From assembly GCA_002440845.1 (NCBI GenBank), contig DJVL01000007.1:11648-21974 (forward strand): a stretch of 10,327 nucleotides of DNA. The letters are read 5' to 3'. This document shows positions 7,073 to 10,327 of the stretch, piece by piece (within the stretch, counting starts at the first letter, position 1; the number at the start of each line of letters is the position of its first letter). Under the pieces are notes generated by a model, which saw only the letters and a list, made by a program, of their open reading frames with translations, was not told where the DNA came from and ran no database searches. The DNA is from Patescibacteria group bacterium UBA6257. GTDB taxonomy: Bacteria; Patescibacteriota; Minisyncoccia; UBA6257. Made by a program: the position numbers and the translations under genes.

Positions 7073-8076
7073 AGAAAGCAACTTTTTTTACCAGTTCATT
7101 TTATTTAAGCAACAGACAGTTTGATATCTCGGATGAGATTGCCAATAGAGATAATTGTCTATATGGGCCTTATTTACTTAAGAAAAATTTTGCAGAAAAT
7201 GGTTTTGATTTAAATACCCAGGATATTAATTTGCCTAAAGAATCCCAATTTATTATTTATAATGAAATGCCTAAGACCAAGGATATTTCTTTGGATAAGG
7301 ATAATTATTTATTAATTTTTGAATCTGAAATAATAAGACCGGATAATTGGAATCTAAAAAATCATAAATATTTTAAAAAAATATTTACCTGGAATGATAA
7401 ATTTGTAGATAATAAAAAGTATTTTAAGATAAATTTTTCAAGCAAAATACCCACGGATTTGAATTTTGATTTGAATAAAAAAGATAAACTTTGCACTATG
7501 ATAGTAGCAAATAAATTTAAATCTCATCCCTTGGAATTATATACAGAAAGAGTAAAGGCAATTCGCTGGTTTGAACAAAACCATCCGGAAGATTTTGACT
7601 TATATGGCATAGGCTGGGATGGGCATTATTTTAAAGGTATGCTATCGAAGTTAAATAGATTTGACGCTTTGACAAAACTTTTAAAACCAAAATATCCGTC
7701 GTATAAAGGTTCAGTGAAATCAAAAAGGGAAGTGTTGCAAAAATACAAATTCGCTATTTGTTATGAAAATGCAAAAGATATCCCGGGCTATATCACCGAG
7801 AAGATATTTGATTGCTTTTTTGCCGGTTGTGTTCCTGTTTACCGGGGTGCTTCAAATGTAACTGAACATATTCCCGAAGATACATTTATAGATAGAGGAA
7901 GCTTTAATACTTATGAGGAACTTTATAGTTATCTTAAGAATATGCCTGATAAAGAATACCAAAATTATCTAGAAGCAATAAAGAATTTTATTAAAAGTGA
8001 TAAAATATATCCGTTTAGCGCAGAATACTTTGCAAAAAAAATATTAAATGAGATACTAAAAAATATTAGAATTTAG
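7069..8076 (+). CDS. Glycosyltransferase family 10 (fucosyltransferase-like)
   Basis: A 335-residue GT10 protein. The diagnostic donor-binding block runs from about 228 to 260: FAICYENAKD, then GYITEKIFDCFFAGCVPVYRG, the pattern shared by alpha-1,3/4-fucosyltransferases, with the Glu and Lys of YITEK expected to contact the GDP-sugar. Before it, VANKFKSHP (146-154) and the R-x-ixWF segment followed by DLYGIGWDG (177-185) match the usual start of the C-terminal Rossmann domain. No membrane segment is present. The start is an ATGA overlap with the preceding gene plus an AGGA site. Characterised members use GDP-L-fucose, but this window holds only CDP-sugar genes, so the donor may be made elsewhere or may differ. 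Family assignment is confident; linkage and acceptor are unknown. Confidence 0.9.
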   Translation: MKKATFFTSSFYLSNRQFDISDEIANRDNCLYGPYLLKKNFAENGFDLNTQDINLPKESQFIIYNEMPKTKDISLDKDNYLLIFESEIIRPDNWNLKNHKYFKKIFTWNDKFVDNKKYFKINFSSKIPTDLNFDLNKKDKLCTMIVANKFKSHPLELYTERVKAIRWFEQNHPEDFDLYGIGWDGHYFKGMLSKLNRFDALTKLLKPKYPSYKGSVKSKREVLQKYKFAICYENAKDIPGYITEKIFDCFFAGCVPVYRGASNVTEHIPEDTFIDRGSFNTYEELYSYLKNMPDKEYQNYLEAIKNFIKSDKIYPFSAEYFAKKILNEILKNIRI

Positions 8077-8084
8077 AAATCACT

Positions 8085-9659
8085 ATGCCATCTCAAAAAG
8101 ATAAAACATCCGATGTAATTTTAATCTCACCGATAACGAGAGCATATTGGACATATTTACCATTCGCTTTGTTATATTTATCGTCTTATCTAGAATCATA
8201 TGGTATTTCCACGAAAATTATTGATTTAAAGATTAGAAATAAAGAGAGATATATTGATTTTAAAAATAGATATATTGATACTGTTTTGAAAAGCATAAAA
8301 GAAAGCAAACCTTTATTAATTGGACTGACATGTTTTACTTCGGAGTATAATTTAACAATGGAGTTAGCACAAACTATAAAGAATAAAACAAATATTCCGA
8401 TTGTTGTAGGTGGCGTCCATTCAACCTTAAGACCTCAAGAATTTATTTTCCCCGGAAGCCCTATTGATTTTGTTGTAATTGGAGAAGGGGAAACGCCACT
8501 ATTTACATTGGTTAATGTATTAAAAAATAAATATTCTTTTGAAAAATTAAAAAGCGCTGCTTATTTAGGAAATAATAATAAGATACAGGTCAATGGTGTT
8601 TGTAATGTTGAAAAGGACCTAAGCAAATTTCCAATGCCAAATTATGATAAAATTGATATGAATTTTTATGTTCAACCATGCACAGGACATATCAGAACTT
8701 TGTTATTATCGGGCGTCCAGATTATTACGAGTAGGGGTTGTCCATATAGTTGTGATTTTTGTGCAAATAATTATCTTCGTTCAAAAAACAAAGATTGTCC
8801 TAGTGTTCGTTATCGCCCAATAGATCAAATAATTGAGGAGCTTGAATTATTAGTAAAAAAATATAAAATAGATGGATTTTATGTGATTGATGATTGTTTT
8901 ATGATTTTAAAGGAACGCACTGTTGAATTTTGTGAGAAGTTGATTAGAAAGGGATTAAACTTAGTATGGGGCGCGGAAACTCGCGTTAATTTTGTAACTG
9001 ATGAAAAATTATTAAGATTAATGAAAAAATCTGGATTAATTCAACTTGATTTTGGTGTGGAATCTGGCTCGCCAAGTATGTTAAAAGAAATAAATAAACA
9101 ACAAACGGTAAAACAAATCGAGGCAGCTTTTAAATTATGTAAAAAGGTTGGTATACGAACATTTGCAAATATTATGTTTAACTTACCGAATGAAACTGAA
9201 GAAGACGTAATCCTTACTGAAAAATTACTAAATGATATAAAACCTTCAGTTTTAGGCATGGCTTTAACCGTGCCGCTTCTAGGCACAAAAATTTATGAAA
9301 AATATGTTTTTCCTAAATTAACACCGCCAGAATATGAGTTATATAATAAGTCCCCATACTATAAAATTGTTGATGACAGATTTATGTTGGCAAAGCATAC
9401 TATAGATTTTAAAAAATTAATGGCTAAATTAAGATTAAAATATGGGTTATTCGGAGGTATATCACTTAGTCCAATTTATTTAAGAAAATTAATAAAAAGT
9501 AAGTATTTACGGATATATATTATTAAATTTATTAAAGAACGAATTAAGGATTTAATTTATCTGTTTAGTGATATAGACAGAGTATATATCCATAGTAAAA
9601 TTCGGAATCTTGTTATGCCGATTGTTCAAAAATTTAGAAATTTGAAAGAAGCAAACTGA
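8085..9659 (+). CDS. B12-binding-domain radical SAM protein
   Basis: A 524-residue protein with two recognisable parts. Residues about 10-150 form a Rossmann-like B12-binding domain (LPFALLYLSSYLESYG, IGLTCFTSE, PIVVGGVHST, VVIGEGE); the classic cobalamin His motif DxHxxG is not visible, as in many members. The radical SAM core begins with SRGCPYSCDFC, whose Cys219, Cys223 and Cys226 (C-x3-C-x2-C) bind the [4Fe-4S] cluster, followed by FYVIDDCF (265-272), WGAETR (295-300) and FGVESGS (323-329). The last 100 residues are basic and partly hydrophobic with no clear domain. Proteins of this architecture carry out C- or P-methylation, ring rearrangement or other radical chemistry. In a glycan cluster, modification of a sugar or lipid carrier is a reasonable guess, but substrate and reaction are unknown. 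It starts eight bases after the GT10 gene, with no strong ribosome-binding site. Confidence 0.9.
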   Translation: MPSQKDKTSDVILISPITRAYWTYLPFALLYLSSYLESYGISTKIIDLKIRNKERYIDFKNRYIDTVLKSIKESKPLLIGLTCFTSEYNLTMELAQTIKNKTNIPIVVGGVHSTLRPQEFIFPGSPIDFVVIGEGETPLFTLVNVLKNKYSFEKLKSAAYLGNNNKIQVNGVCNVEKDLSKFPMPNYDKIDMNFYVQPCTGHIRTLLLSGVQIITSRGCPYSCDFCANNYLRSKNKDCPSVRYRPIDQIIEELELLVKKYKIDGFYVIDDCFMILKERTVEFCEKLIRKGLNLVWGAETRVNFVTDEKLLRLMKKSGLIQLDFGVESGSPSMLKEINKQQTVKQIEAAFKLCKKVGIRTFANIMFNLPNETEEDVILTEKLLNDIKPSVLGMALTVPLLGTKIYEKYVFPKLTPPEYELYNKSPYYKIVDDRFMLAKHTIDFKKLMAKLRLKYGLFGGISLSPIYLRKLIKSKYLRIYIIKFIKERIKDLIYLFSDIDRVYIHSKIRNLVMPIVQKFRNLKEAN

Positions 9660-9694
9660 CGATAGGAAATGCTAATAGTAAAGATAATACCAAT

Positions 9695-10327
9695 ATGAAA
9701 CTATCAGTTGCAATTCCAACTTATAATGGTGCTCGTTATATTCGGGAAGCTTTGGACGGGATTATTTCTCAATTAGGAGATGTTGATGAAGAAATAGAAA
9801 TTGTCATTTCTGATAATGCATCTACTGATAGAACGCCGGAAATTATAAAAGAATATCAGAATAAATATCCATTTATTAAGTATTTTCGTAATGATGAGAA
9901 TTTGGGCGCAGATAGAAATTTTGATTTAGCAGTAAGACACTCTACAGGAGAATACATTTGGCTGTTTAGCGATGATGATAAAATGTTGCCTGGTGCTATA
10001 AAGAAGGTTCTTGATGTAATAAAAAATTATCCTGGATTAACGGCGATTTTTGTAAACTGGAGCAATTACAGCACTGATTTAAAGCGATGTAATATTGGTC
10101 GCACTATTAACATTCAAAAAGATATATTTTTCAAAACAGCTGACGATTTTTTATCAGTGGTTAAACTTAATGCTGTATTTGTTTCCTCAAATATTGTTTG
10201 TCGCTCTTTGTGGGAACAGACCAATTTGGATAGCTATATAGGATCTAATTGGATGCATTACGCCGCTTTGCTTGCTTTAATTGTAGGACACCCTTCCTAT
10301 TGTATTGCTGAACCTTATGTTATGTAT
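9695..10327 (+). CDS. Family 2 glycosyltransferase, 3'-partial
   Basis: The frame is open from ATG 9695 to the last base (211 codons), so the gene continues beyond the window. The N-terminus is a textbook GT-A domain: MKLSVAIPTYNGARYI, ISDNASTD at 38-45 (Asp40 and Asp45 for nucleotide binding), NLGADRNFDLAV (69-80), and WLFSDDDKMLPGAI at 89-102, where the Asp run around 93-95 is the metal-binding DxD. It transfers a sugar from a nucleotide donor at the cytoplasmic face; donor and acceptor cannot be told. It follows the radical SAM gene after 35 bp. An AGGA at 9664-9667 is too far from this ATG to be its ribosome-binding site, and no better start exists upstream, since the preceding codons do not extend the fold. 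Confidence 0.93.
   Translation, partial: MKLSVAIPTYNGARYIREALDGIISQLGDVDEEIEIVISDNASTDRTPEIIKEYQNKYPFIKYFRNDENLGADRNFDLAVRHSTGEYIWLFSDDDKMLPGAIKKVLDVIKNYPGLTAIFVNWSNYSTDLKRCNIGRTINIQKDIFFKTADDFLSVVKLNAVFVSSNIVCRSLWEQTNLDSYIGSNWMHYAALLALIVGHPSYCIAEPYVMY

Noticed and set aside
8247..8279. 12-bp direct repeat (agatatattgat, twice, 21 bp apart)
   Set aside because: It is in frame and encodes a repeated RYID in the radical SAM protein; in such A+T-rich coding DNA a single pair is not evidence of a functional repeat.
9041..9286. Minus-strand open frame of 81 codons
   Set aside because: It lies wholly opposite the radical SAM core, whose + strand translation shows conserved motifs; the minus-strand product has no recognisable domain.
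9669..9698. Mini-ORF MLIVKIIPI ending at the GT2 start
   Set aside because: Nine codons with an AGGA only one base before its ATG, too close to act as a ribosome-binding site; no homology can be judged at this length. A leader-peptide role is possible but unsupported.

Overview
This window is a stretch of a low-GC bacterial polysaccharide (O-antigen or capsule type) gene cluster. All nine genes lie on the + strand and most junctions overlap or are only a few bases apart, so it reads as one operon. TGA is used as an ordinary stop, so the standard code applies. The strong A+T bias, few Shine-Dalgarno sites and lack of housekeeping genes do not identify a phylum. An uncultured candidate-phylum bacterium is plausible but cannot be shown from this sequence.

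Region 1 (2-6077) is a nucleotide-sugar module. It encodes glucose-1-phosphate cytidylyltransferase (RfbF, lacking only its first residues), CDP-glucose 4,6-dehydratase (RfbG), an extended SDR reductase/epimerase, an acetolactate-synthase-like ThDP enzyme, and CDP-4-keto-6-deoxyglucose 3-dehydrase (RfbH, with its diagnostic His and [2Fe-2S] cysteines). RfbF, RfbG and RfbH lead to CDP-4-keto-3,6-dideoxyglucose. A ThDP carboligase among these genes is the arrangement known for yersiniose, where YerE adds a two-carbon acetyl branch from pyruvate to C4 and a reductase finishes the sugar. I infer that the cluster makes a CDP-linked branched-chain 3,6-dideoxyhexose. The partner reductase that feeds electrons to RfbH (RfbI/AscD type) is not in the window.

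Between the ThDP gene and rfbH, 154 bp hold an unannotated 42-codon open stretch (4622-4750) that resembles the C-terminal end of a transketolase / DXS-type C subunit. The neighbouring ThDP gene has isoleucine codon use clearly unlike rfbH. Together these suggest that an older transketolase-type gene was lost here and that the ThDP gene may have a separate origin.

Region 2 (6074-10327) is the assembly and decoration module: a CgeB-like GT-B glycosyltransferase, a GT10 (fucosyltransferase-family) glycosyltransferase, a B12-binding-type radical SAM protein, and a GT2 glycosyltransferase cut off by the window end. The first three junctions of this half (rfbH to GT-B, GT-B to GT10, GT10 to radical SAM) are two ATGA overlaps and an 8-bp gap, consistent with tight co-expression.
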